From: Rhodobacterales bacterium
GTDB taxonomy: Bacteria > Pseudomonadota > Alphaproteobacteria > Rhodobacterales > Rhodobacteraceae
Length of the DNA: 11,877 nucleotides
Direction: 5' to 3'
Assembly (NCBI GenBank): GCA_021155205.1
Contig: JAJNPS010000003.1
Coordinates: 1-11,877 of the forward strand
In this document: positions 1 to 6,355 of the stretch, one piece after another
Layout: every line of letters begins with the position of its first letter
How positions within the stretch are numbered: the stretch's first letter is position 1
Position numbers and translations under genes: made by a program
The notes under the pieces: model-generated
Database searches by the model: none
The model's input: the letters and a program-made list of their open reading frames with translations, nothing else
What the model was told of the DNA's origin: nothing

Positions 1-140
1 GATGAACTCCATTTGTCGCCATTGCCCGCAGAGGACGAAGACCCAGAAGTGACCAAGCTGCGCGCGGCTTTGGATCACCGCATCGGTGAGGTTCAATTGC
101 CGGAAGTGATTCTGGCCGTTGACGCCCAGGTGCGCTTTAG
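1..140 (+). pseudogene. Tn3-family transposase (TnpA) fragment, IS1071-like, cut by IS5 element
   Basis: The reading frame is open from base 1 and encodes about 46 residues ending at the IS5 left end. The segment with LRAALDHRIGEVQLPEV followed by ILAVDAQVRF resembles the region of Tn3-family transposases just before the catalytic half, and I recall it as closest to IS1071-type TnpA. The match is from memory, not from an alignment. Both ends are missing: the 5' part lies outside the window, and the 3' part is replaced by the IS5 terminal repeat after the VRF residues. The frame happens to continue, without a stop, into the IS5 transposase frame, giving an artificial 389-codon fusion that could start at a TTG at position 13. 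The fragment cannot be active as a transposase. IS1071 elements often flank catabolic genes in Comamonadaceae, which fits the cluster further right. Confidence 0.6.
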
Positions 141-161
141 GGAAGGTCTGCAAAACCTTCC
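140..161 (+). repeat. IS5 left terminal inverted repeat, with internal hairpin
   Basis: This is the outer end of the IS5 element and pairs imperfectly with 1331..1352. Inside it lies a 7-bp perfect stem, GGAAGGT (141..147) against ACCTTCC (155..161), with a 7-base loop. Such end structures in IS elements can be part of the transposase binding site. Whether the hairpin matters here is unknown. Confidence 0.7.
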
Positions 162-1351
162 TGCCAGACTGCCGGGATGGGACAATAGCGACATGAAGCA
201 GATGAGTCTGGAGGCGCCGATGTATACGGGCTTTGAGCTGCGCGCCAAGCGCACCCGCAAGCGTGCGTTTTTGGAGCAGATGGACCGTGTGGTGCCGTGG
301 GCAGAGTTGGTCGCACTCATCGAGCCGTATGCGCCGAAGGCGGGTCCCAAGGGTGGGCGGCCACCCTTTGCGGTAGAGAAGCTGCTGAGGATTCATTTTT
401 TGCAGCAGTGGTTTGGTCTGTCGGACCCGGCGGTGGAGGAAGCCTTGTACGACACGCCGCTGCTGGCGAGCTTTGTTGGTCTGGACCTGGGGGTGGATGT
501 CGTGCCGGATGAGAGCACCATCCTGCGCTTTCGCCACCTGCTGGAGCAACACGGCCTGAGCCAGCGTATCCTCGAGACGGTCAATCGCATCCTGACCGAG
601 CGTGGCCTCATGCTCAAGAGCGGCACCATCGTGGATGCCACGCTCATTGCTGCTCCCAGCTCGACCAAGAACGCCCGCCGTGAGCGCGACCCTGAGATGC
701 ACCAGACGAAGAAGGGCAACCAGTGGTACTTCGGCATGAAAGCGCACGTTGGGGTCGACGCCGAGACAGGGCTGGTACACACGGTGGTGGCCACCGCTGC
801 CAACGTCTCGGATGTGACGCAGGCGCATCGGCTCTTGCACGGGCAAGAGACCGACGTCTTTGCCGATGCGGGCTATCAGGGAGTGGACAAGCGAGCGGAA
901 AACCAGGGCAAGCAAGTCGCTTGGCACGTGGCCATGCGGCCGGGCAAGCGCCGGGCATTGGACAAGCGCACTTTTCTTGGCCAGGTGATGGATGCCTTGG
1001 AACGCACCAAGGCGCGCATTCGTGCCAAGGGTGAGCATCCGTTTCGGGTACTCAAATGCCAGTTTGGCTACCGCAAGACGCCCTATCGAGGCTTGGCCAA
1101 GAACGGCGCGCAGCTCAACGTCCTGTTTGCGCTGGTCAATCTGTGGCTGGCGCGCAAAGCCTTGCTGGCTGCGACGGGATAAGTGCGCCCGCAGTGGGCT
1201 CACTGGGGCCGGATGAGGCTGCAGAGGGCCCACGAAGGGGCTTGCTGGAGCCCAAGAACCGTTCAGCATCTGTTTCGATCCCATCCTACGAAACGATATT
1301 GACCCTGAACTCGTCGCCACGAACGAGTGGGCGGGGTAGTGCAGAGGTTCC
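141..1351 (+). mobile_element. Complete IS5-family insertion sequence
   Basis: A single transposase gene is enclosed by imperfect terminal inverted repeats. The left end, from base 140/141, begins GGGAAGGTCTGCA. The reverse complement of the right end, from 1352/1351 inward, begins GGGAACCTCTGCA. Over 22 bp about 15 positions agree. Boundaries are uncertain by one base because both ends carry GGG/CCC. IS5-family elements usually duplicate a 4-bp YTAR target. The left flank is TTAG (137..140), but the right flank is CTTG (1352..1355), so no target duplication is seen. The left flank is Tn3-type transposase sequence and the right flank is IS481-type transposase sequence, so the element now joins two unrelated fragments. 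Bases 1183..1330 form the noncoding tail of the element; I see no further gene there. Confidence 0.8.
193..1182 (+). CDS. IS5-family transposase, intact
   Basis: This encodes a 329-residue DDE transposase that would cut and join the ends of its own IS5 element. I chose the ATG at 193 because residues 1..6 (MKQMSL) and the following helix-rich region match the usual start of this subgroup; the longer upstream frame is Tn3-type sequence plus the terminal repeat. The N-terminal DUF772-like region includes FLQQWFGLSDPAVEEALYD at about 69..87. The DDE catalytic residues are visible: D148 in GTIVDAT, D225 in FADAGYQG, and E281 in GEHPFRVLK. The family signature EMHQTKKGNQWYFGMKAH spans about 168..185. 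The C-terminal YRG...LFALVNLWLARK block is complete. No frameshift or internal stop is seen, so the element may still be mobile. No strong ribosome binding site precedes the ATG, as is common for IS elements. Confidence 0.92.
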   Translation: MKQMSLEAPMYTGFELRAKRTRKRAFLEQMDRVVPWAELVALIEPYAPKAGPKGGRPPFAVEKLLRIHFLQQWFGLSDPAVEEALYDTPLLASFVGLDLGVDVVPDESTILRFRHLLEQHGLSQRILETVNRILTERGLMLKSGTIVDATLIAAPSSTKNARRERDPEMHQTKKGNQWYFGMKAHVGVDAETGLVHTVVATAANVSDVTQAHRLLHGQETDVFADAGYQGVDKRAENQGKQVAWHVAMRPGKRRALDKRTFLGQVMDALERTKARIRAKGEHPFRVLKCQFGYRKTPYRGLAKNGAQLNVLFALVNLWLARKALLAATG

Positions 1352-1352
1352 C
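1331..1352 (-). repeat. IS5 right terminal inverted repeat
   Basis: The reverse complement of this stretch shares GGGAA, TCTGCA and an ACC block with the left end at 140..161. It lies about 150 bp beyond the transposase stop codon. Immediately to its right the sequence becomes minus-strand IS481-type transposase coding sequence, which fixes the element boundary independently. Confidence 0.7.
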
Positions 1353-1788
1353 TTGGTGTCGATGTACAGCAACTCGCCAGGGCTGGCCCGTTCGTAGCGG
1401 CACACGGGCACGGGCGGTTGCAAGGCGCTCAAGCGACTCAAGCCCAGGCGGGCCATGTGCCGGGCCACGGTGGCCAGGCCACGGTGGCCAGGCCACGACC
1501 GTACTGGCGGGCAATGCGCCACAGGGGCAGGCACTGGCGGCGATGCAGCTCGAACTGGCCTACCTGCTCGGCGCAGCAGGCTGCGGGGCTGTGATGCGGT
1601 CGCGAGCTGGGATCACGCAGCCCTGCTGCGCCTTCGGCCCTGAAGCGGGCCAGCCACTTGAAGCAGGTGCGGCAGCTCACACCCATGGCCTGTGTGGCCG
1701 CTGCCATGCTCCACCCTTCATGGAGAACCCTCTGGACCAGCAGGGCTCGACCTGCGGGCGTCAATCGCGCATGCTTATGGCTGTTCAT
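1353..1788 (-). pseudogene. IS481-family transposase gene, frameshifted and 3'-truncated
   Basis: The gene starts at the ATG at 1788..1786, preceded by a good Shine-Dalgarno sequence (AGGAG, minus strand of 1795..1799). The N-terminus carries MNSHKHARLTPAGR, then a helix-turn-helix region with AAATQAMGVSCRTCFKWLARFR and RDPSSRPHHSP, as in IS481 transposases. Around 1463..1497 a 14-bp tandem duplication shifts the frame. Beyond it, the homologous protein resumes in another frame: VARHMARLGLSRL, then RYERASPGELLYIDTK, which leads up to the first catalytic Asp region. At 1352 the homology stops at the IS5 boundary. The remaining DDE catalytic core is therefore missing. With a frameshift and a deletion, no functional product is expected. 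If the duplication were removed, the N-terminal and central frames would join. Confidence 0.85.
1463..1497. repeat. 14-bp tandem repeat, 2.5 copies, causing the IS481 frameshift
   Basis: Bases 1463..1497 have a perfect period of 14 (unit GGCCACGGTGGCCA) for 35 bp. The expected ancestral gene would have one unit plus the shared 7-base GGCCACG, so one unit has been added. Fourteen is not a multiple of three, which accounts for the shift of reading frame seen between the two halves of the transposase. Slipped-strand copying between the two 7-base GGCCACG repeats is a simple explanation. Confidence 0.85.
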
Positions 1789-1855
1789 CCGTCTCTCCTG
1801 TCCTGAGTTGCTGGGCCTGGTAACCACAGCTTCCCAGTTCCGGGACGGATGAACA
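1782..1855 (-). promoter_or_regulatory. 12-bp inverted repeat sequestering the IS481 transposase start codon
   Basis: TGTTCATCCGTC (1782..1793) and GACGGATGAACA (1844..1855) are perfect 12-bp inverted copies. On a minus-strand transcript entering from outside the element, the first arm comes from the terminal repeat and the second contains the transposase start codon AUG, so the pair would fold over the start. The Shine-Dalgarno sequence lies just inside the loop. A transcript starting within the loop would lack the upstream arm and stay open. Similar protection from impinging transcription is known in other IS families such as IS10 and IS50. For this element it is an inference. Confidence 0.5.
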
Positions 1856-1873
1856 ACCTATTGAGACTTCACA
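1847..1873 (-). repeat. IS481-family terminal inverted repeat
   Basis: Read on the minus strand from 1873, this is TGTGAAGTCTCAATAGG continuing to GTTCATCC. The TGT opening and the position about 60 bp before the transposase start fit an IS481-family end. The partner repeat at the other end of the element is missing. Confidence 0.7.
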
Positions 1874-1896
1874 CCTAGAGGCGCTCGGGCGCAACT

Positions 1897-2790
1897 TCAC
1901 GCCCATCTGGATGCTTTGTCGATGACGAAGTCGATGAAAGTGCGCACCGCCTGGGTCTGGTAGCGGCCCGGCATGCGCAGCAGAAACAGTCGGGTTCCGA
2001 AGATGCTCAGGCGCCAGTTGTTCAGCGCGGTTACCACACGGCCGGTGTTCACGTCTTCCTGAACCACATAGCTCGGTACCAGGCCAACCCCCAGCCCCGA
2101 CAGGATGGCCTCTCGCAGAAACTGGAAGTTCTCGGAAGCCAGCGTCGGGCTCAGTGTGACTTCCTGACGCACCTGATCCTTGTAGGCCGAAAGCCTGAGT
2201 TCCCGTCCAACCACCGACGAGGTGATCAGCGGCATGCGCCGCAGGTCTTCCAGATCATCCGGCAGACCGTGGATGCGGGTGAACACGTCCGAGGCACACG
2301 CCACGTATCGCACCTGCGCCAGTTCTCTGGCCACCAGTGCTTCTGGTGGCTCCGACATCACCCGAATCGCCACATCCACCTCGTCGCGCAGCAGGTCATC
2401 CACCCGGTTCTCGAACAGCAGCTCCAGGCTGATGTCGGCATACAGGCGCTTGAATTCCAGCAGCCAGCCGGTCATGACCAGTTGGCCGAATCCGGTAGGC
2501 ACGCTGACCCGCACGGCACCGTGCAGGCCGCGGCCCAGGGAGTCTATGGCTTCCCGGGCGGCGGTCAGTTCGTCTCGGATGGCGCGTCCGTGGCGGTAGA
2601 GCGTTTGACCGATCTCCGTCGGTTCGATGCGCCGGGTGGTGCGCCGCACCAGCTGCGCGCCCACCGATTTCTCCAGCTGCTGCAGGTGGTAGCTCACGTT
2701 GGCGCGGCTGACTTTGAGTTTGCGCGCCGCGCTGCTCAGGTTGCCGGCATCGAGGATGTCCACCAGCAGCACCAGTCCGGTCAGGTCCAT
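1897..2790 (-). CDS. LysR-type transcriptional regulator of the catabolic cluster
   Basis: This encodes a 297-residue cytoplasmic DNA-binding regulator, the usual length for the family. Residues about 1..60 form the winged helix-turn-helix: GNLSSAARKLKVSRANVSYHLQQLEKSVG at 16..44, followed by LVRRTTRRIEPTEIG. Residues about 90..290 match the periplasmic-binding-protein-like effector domain, including the SVPTGFGQLVMTGWLLEF stretch and the AILSGLGVGLVPSYVV loop. The gene is divergent from the acyl-CoA dehydrogenase gene, with 131 bp between the two start codons, an arrangement in which LysR proteins normally control the neighbouring operon in response to a pathway compound and repress themselves. 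A dyad lies between the genes. The effector cannot be read from the sequence; a substrate or CoA-ester intermediate of this pathway is likely. The gene is intact although its 3' end lies only 24 bp from the IS481 remnant. Confidence 0.9.
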   Translation of the reverse strand: MDLTGLVLLVDILDAGNLSSAARKLKVSRANVSYHLQQLEKSVGAQLVRRTTRRIEPTEIGQTLYRHGRAIRDELTAAREAIDSLGRGLHGAVRVSVPTGFGQLVMTGWLLEFKRLYADISLELLFENRVDDLLRDEVDVAIRVMSEPPEALVARELAQVRYVACASDVFTRIHGLPDDLEDLRRMPLITSSVVGRELRLSAYKDQVRQEVTLSPTLASENFQFLREAILSGLGVGLVPSYVVQEDVNTGRVVTALNNWRLSIFGTRLFLLRMPGRYQTQAVRTFIDFVIDKASRWA

Positions 2791-2799
2791 GGCATGACT

Positions 2800-2816
2800 G
2801 TCAAACAGTATTTGAC
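2800..2816. promoter_or_regulatory. Probable LysR-type operator dyad
   Basis: The stretch GTCAAACAGTATTTGAC is a perfect dyad: 6-bp arms GTCAAA and TTTGAC around 5 bases. It sits 10 bp upstream of the regulator start and about 106 bp upstream of the dehydrogenase start. LysR recognition sites are short interrupted dyads of this general size placed between divergent genes. A second, weaker dyad (TTGA at 2830..2833 with TCAA at 2842..2845) lies further toward the dehydrogenase gene and could be the activation half-site. No convincing -35/-10 pair could be assigned. Confidence 0.5.
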
Positions 2817-2921
2817 GGAGTGTTAAACATTGATCGGATTGTCAAGTCAATGTGCGATCAACACAATCCCCCAACCCCAAACAGCCCTGACCCCAGGGAC
2901 CTCTTCGGAACTTCAAATCAC

Positions 2922-4082
2922 ATGGCACTCGACACGGAAACGTTCTCCCTGCTCAAGGACAGCGTGCAACGCTTCATTCGCGAGCGTCTGGTCCCCGCTG
3001 AAAACAGCGTGGAAGAGCACGACGACGTTCCCTCGGGCATCGTGGATGACATGAAAGAGCTGGGTCTGTTCGGCCTGTCGATCCCGGAAGAGTTTGGCGG
3101 CATCGGCCTGTCGATGGCGCAGGAGTGCGAGGTGGCCTTCGAACTGGGGCAGACCGCGCTGGCGTTCCGCTCGGTGGTCGGTACCAACATCGGCATCGGG
3201 TCGCAGGGCATCCTGATGGACGGGACGGCCGAGCAGAAGGCCGAGTACCTGCCTCGCATCGCCAGTGGCGAGCTGATCATTTCGTTCGCGCTGACCGAGC
3301 CCAACGCCGGTTCGGACGCCGCGGCCCTGCAGACCCGTGGCGTGCGCGACGGTGACGACTACCTGCTCAGCGGCAGCAAGCGCTACATCACCAACGCACC
3401 GCGCGCTGGCGCCTTCACGCTGATGGCGCGCACCGACGGCCCTGGGGCCGGCGGCATCTCGGCCTTCATCGTGCCCGCGGACCTGCCCGGCATCACCCTG
3501 GGCAAGCCAGACAAGAAGATGGGCCAGCGTGGCACCAAGACCTGTGATGTCAACCTGGACAACGTACGGGTGTCAGCCGCCAACATCATCGGCGGCGTTC
3601 CGGGCAAGGGCTTCAAGACGGCCATGAAGGTGCTGGACCGCGGACGCCTGCACGTCTCGGCCCTGGCCTGCGGCATGGCCCAACGCATCCTGAACGAGTC
3701 GGTCGCCTATGCCCAGGAGCGCAAGCAGTTTGGGCAACGCATCGGGGACTTTCAACTGGTGCAGGCCATGCTGGCCGACAGCCAGGCCGAGTTGCTGGCG
3801 GGTTGGTCTATGGTGCAGGCGGTGGCGCAGCGCTACGACGCCAAGCCCTTTGGTGTGACCGATCCGGCGGTGAGCATGCAGGCCTCGTGCACCAAGCTCT
3901 TCACGACCGAGATGGTGGGCCGCGTGGCCGACCGTGGCGTGCAGATCCATGGCGGCGCGGGCTACATCAACGAATACAAGGTTGAGCGCTTCTACCGCGA
4001 CGTTCGCCTGCTGCGTCTGTATGAGGGCACGACTCAGATCCAGCAGCTCATCATTGGCAAGCAGCTGATGCGTCAAGACTGA
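2922..4082 (+). CDS. Acyl-CoA dehydrogenase (FAD-dependent)
   Basis: This flavoprotein would oxidise an acyl-CoA to the trans-2-enoyl-CoA, passing electrons to ETF. The product is 386 residues, normal for the short/medium-chain-type family. The N-terminal helical domain covers about 1..115. The beta domain carries SFALTEPNAGSD (121..132) and KRYITNAP (153..160), which contact FAD and substrate. The C-terminal helical domain includes ERKQFG (266..271), QIHGGAGYIN (341..350), and LYEGTTQIQ with E368 at the position of the catalytic base of short-chain and medium-chain enzymes. The frame stays open upstream to a GTG at 2820, but the extension is proline-rich and not family-like, so I prefer the ATG at 2922; its ribosome site is weak. 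This is the first gene of the rightward operon. A dicarboxylyl-CoA such as adipyl-CoA is the likely substrate, judged only from the neighbouring thiolase. Confidence 0.92.
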   Translation: MALDTETFSLLKDSVQRFIRERLVPAENSVEEHDDVPSGIVDDMKELGLFGLSIPEEFGGIGLSMAQECEVAFELGQTALAFRSVVGTNIGIGSQGILMDGTAEQKAEYLPRIASGELIISFALTEPNAGSDAAALQTRGVRDGDDYLLSGSKRYITNAPRAGAFTLMARTDGPGAGGISAFIVPADLPGITLGKPDKKMGQRGTKTCDVNLDNVRVSAANIIGGVPGKGFKTAMKVLDRGRLHVSALACGMAQRILNESVAYAQERKQFGQRIGDFQLVQAMLADSQAELLAGWSMVQAVAQRYDAKPFGVTDPAVSMQASCTKLFTTEMVGRVADRGVQIHGGAGYINEYKVERFYRDVRLLRLYEGTTQIQQLIIGKQLMRQD

Positions 4083-4124
4083 TCCGAGCCCGCCGTTTCG
4101 CATTCCAAACACCGGAGACACACC

Positions 4125-5114
4125 ATGTCCAGACCACACGATCCCAGCATCAATCGTCGCCAGATCTTGACCCTGACAGCCATGACTCTGGCAGTGCCCA
4201 CTTGGGCACAAACTGGCTATCCGAGCAAACCGATCACCATGCTGGTGCCTTTCCCGGCTGGTGGAACCACCGACATTCTGGGGCGTCTAGTAGGCCGCCA
4301 TCTGGCCACCCGCCTCGGAGGCACCGTGGTGGTCGAAAACAAGCCAGGCGCTGGTGGCGCCCTGGGATCCGCCCTGGTAGCGAAGGCTGCGGGGGACGGT
4401 CACACCCTGCTGATGGGAACCATCGGGACCCATGCCATCAACCAGTATCTCTACAAAAAGCTGGCCTACGATCCGTTCAAGGACTTTGCCCCAATCAGCC
4501 TGGTCGCCATGGTCCCGAACGTGCTGGTGGTCAATGCATCCTCACCGATCAAGACGGTCAAGGATCTGATCTCTGCCGCCAAGGCCGAACCTGGAAAGCT
4601 GAGCTATGCATCGGCCGGCAATGGGACCTCGATACACCTGTGCGGGGCGCTGTTCGAGCAAATGGCGCAGGTTTCCATGGCGCACGTGCCCTATCGGGGG
4701 AGTGCCCCGGCCATCACGGATCTGCTGGGAGGTCAGACCACCTGCATGTTCGACAACCTGCCGTCGGCTATGCCGCACATCAGATCCGGCGCATTGCGTG
4801 CTGTAGCGGTAACGACAGTCCGGCGTTCCGCTGCGCTGCCCGATGTGCCCACCATCGCAGAGGCCGGTGTGGCGGGCTATGACGCCAGTTCGTGGTTTGG
4901 AATCTGGGCACCCGCGTCGACGTCCGCAAGCCTGGTCAGCCGTCTGAATGAGGAAATCAGACAGATCCTGGCCCAGCCCGATGTCAGGCAGACATTGAAG
5001 GAGCAGGGGGCAGAAGCCGCACCCGATAGTCCGTCGCAGTTCGCAGCCTTCATCCAGGCAGAGGCTGCCAAGTGGGCGAAGGTGGTGAAAACGGCCAACG
5101 TGCAACTGGACTGA
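4125..5114 (+). CDS. Bug-family periplasmic solute-binding protein (TctC-like)
   Basis: This encodes a 329-residue periplasmic receptor of the tripartite tricarboxylate transporter type; family members bind organic acids. An N-terminal signal peptide has basic NRR at 10..12, a hydrophobic run, and probable cleavage after TWA (residue 28). The double Arg makes Tat export conceivable, but Sec is as likely. Family landmarks are IT.LVPFPAGGTTD near 37..50, ENKPGAGGALGS, PYRGSAPAITDLLGGQ, and the LPDVPTIAEAG block. The start is supported by GGAG at 4114..4117, 7 bases before the ATG. No TctA or TctB membrane component lies in the window, so it is an orphan receptor here. AdpC of Rhodopseudomonas palustris is a known orphan receptor of this family that binds adipate, which fits the proposed pathway. 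It contains several rare codons (CTA, ATA, AGA, AGG) that seem scarcer in its neighbours. Confidence 0.9.
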   Translation: MSRPHDPSINRRQILTLTAMTLAVPTWAQTGYPSKPITMLVPFPAGGTTDILGRLVGRHLATRLGGTVVVENKPGAGGALGSALVAKAAGDGHTLLMGTIGTHAINQYLYKKLAYDPFKDFAPISLVAMVPNVLVVNASSPIKTVKDLISAAKAEPGKLSYASAGNGTSIHLCGALFEQMAQVSMAHVPYRGSAPAITDLLGGQTTCMFDNLPSAMPHIRSGALRAVAVTTVRRSAALPDVPTIAEAGVAGYDASSWFGIWAPASTSASLVSRLNEEIRQILAQPDVRQTLKEQGAEAAPDSPSQFAAFIQAEAAKWAKVVKTANVQLD

Positions 5115-5118
5115 AGAC

Positions 5119-6339
5119 ATGGGAGCCCTCAGCCACATTCGGGTGCTGGACCTGACGCGGGTCCTGGCAGGCCCCTGGTGCACGCAGACGTTGGCCGACC
5201 TGGGTGCCGACGTGATCAAGATCGAACGTCCTGGTCAGGGCGATGACACGAGGCAATGGGGTCCGCCCTATGCGCGCGATGCACAGGGGCAGGACACCAC
5301 CGAGGCCGCGTACTACCTGGCGGTGAACCGCAACAAGCGCTCCGTCACGCTCGACATCGCCACCGCCGAAGGCCAGGACCTGGTCCGCCGCCTGGTGGCC
5401 CAGTGCGATGTGCTGGTCGAGAATTTCAAGGTGGGCGACATGCAGCGCTATGGGCTTGACCACGAGAGCTTGCGCCGCGAGCACCCCGGTCTCATCTACT
5501 GCTCCATCACCGGCTTTGGCCAGACCGGTCCGTACGCGCCTCGCGCCGGCTACGACTTCATCGTGCAAGGCATGGGCGGCTTCATGAGCGTCACCGGGGA
5601 GCGCGACGGCCAGCCCGGCGCGTCGCCCCAGAAGGCCGGTGTCGCGATCGCCGACCTGTTCACCGGTGCGCACGCCACCATCGCCATCCTGGCTGCTTTG
5701 AACCACCGGGAACGCACCGGCGAAGGCCAGTACCTGGACATCTGTCTGCTGGACACCCAGGTGGCCATGATGGCCAACATGGCCACAAACTACCTGGCCA
5801 CGGGAAAGCCGCCCACGCGCTGGGGCAACGCGCACCCCAACATCGTTCCCTACCAAGTGTTCAAGGTGGCCGATGGCTGGGTCATCGTCGCCTGTGGCAA
5901 CGATAGCCAGTTCCGCAAACTGACCCAGGTCGCAGGGCAGCCGGAACTAGCCGACGACCCCCGTTTCGCCACCAACCCCGCCCGGGTGCGGCACCGCGAC
6001 CAGCTGGTGCCCTTGCTGGAGGCACTGATGCAGCAGCGCCCTCGCGACGAGTGGATCCGTCTGCTGGAAGCGGTGGGCGTGCCCTGTGGACCCATCAACG
6101 ACATGGCCGACGTGTTCCGCGACCCGCAGGTGCTGGCCCGCGACATGCGCCAGGAACTGCCCCATCCCACCGCCGGGCAGGTCAGCGTGCCGGGCAGCGC
6201 TCTCAAGCTCTCGGCCACGCCCGTGACCTACCGCAGCGCACCGCCGCTGCTGGGCCAGCACACACAGGAAGTGTTGCAGTCGCTGGCGGCCTTGTCGGCG
6301 GACGAGCTGGAAGCCTTGAAGAACCGACAGATCATCTGA
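5119..6339 (+). CDS. Class III (CaiB/BaiF-type) CoA-transferase
   Basis: This 406-residue cytoplasmic enzyme would move CoA from a donor acyl-CoA to a free carboxylate. Motifs are clear: the N-terminal VLDLTRVLAGPWCTQTLADLGADVIKIE (9..36), GDDTR (41..45), NRNKRSVTLD (70..79), and VAIADLFTGAHA (175..186) with D179 at the position of the aspartate that forms the anhydride and thioester intermediates. The C-terminal half has GWVIVACGNDSQF and the VGVPCGPINDM segment. Length is normal. It starts 4 bases after the stop of the binding-protein gene with only a weak Shine-Dalgarno sequence (GAAG), so translation may be coupled. With no acyl-CoA ligase in the window, this enzyme is the best candidate for activating the imported acid. 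Succinyl-CoA released by the thiolase would be a plausible donor; that is inference. Confidence 0.92.
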   Translation: MGALSHIRVLDLTRVLAGPWCTQTLADLGADVIKIERPGQGDDTRQWGPPYARDAQGQDTTEAAYYLAVNRNKRSVTLDIATAEGQDLVRRLVAQCDVLVENFKVGDMQRYGLDHESLRREHPGLIYCSITGFGQTGPYAPRAGYDFIVQGMGGFMSVTGERDGQPGASPQKAGVAIADLFTGAHATIAILAALNHRERTGEGQYLDICLLDTQVAMMANMATNYLATGKPPTRWGNAHPNIVPYQVFKVADGWVIVACGNDSQFRKLTQVAGQPELADDPRFATNPARVRHRDQLVPLLEALMQQRPRDEWIRLLEAVGVPCGPINDMADVFRDPQVLARDMRQELPHPTAGQVSVPGSALKLSATPVTYRSAPPLLGQHTQEVLQSLAALSADELEALKNRQII

Positions 6340-6355
6340 ATCCCTGAACCATCCC

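Larger units (their letters stand above)
1353..1873 (-). mobile_element. IS481-family element remnant, one end lost
   Basis: The remnant runs from its intact outer end at 1873 to the IS5 junction at 1352/1353. Reading the minus strand from 1873 inward, the terminal sequence begins TGTGAAGTCTCAATAGG, a typical IS481-family end opening with TGT. It is bordered outside by CCTAG (1874..1878), and members of this family often insert at CTAG-like sites. The inner half of the transposase gene and the second terminal repeat are absent. They are not found on the far side of the IS5 element, where Tn3-type sequence lies instead. The remnant cannot move by itself. Confidence 0.75.

Noticed and set aside
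1463..1497. Start of a CRISPR or minisatellite array
   Set aside because: There are only 2.5 copies, with no spacers, and the repeat is explained as a duplication within the transposase gene.
2269..2826. 185-codon plus-strand frame opposite the LysR gene
   Set aside because: It is fully antisense to a well-supported regulator, rich in His, Gln and Ala as mirror frames of GC-rich genes are, and matches no family I recognise.
2820..2921. N-terminal extension of the acyl-CoA dehydrogenase from GTG 2820 or ATG 2850
   Set aside because: The added residues are proline-rich and unlike the family, would overlap the control region, and would make the protein longer than usual.
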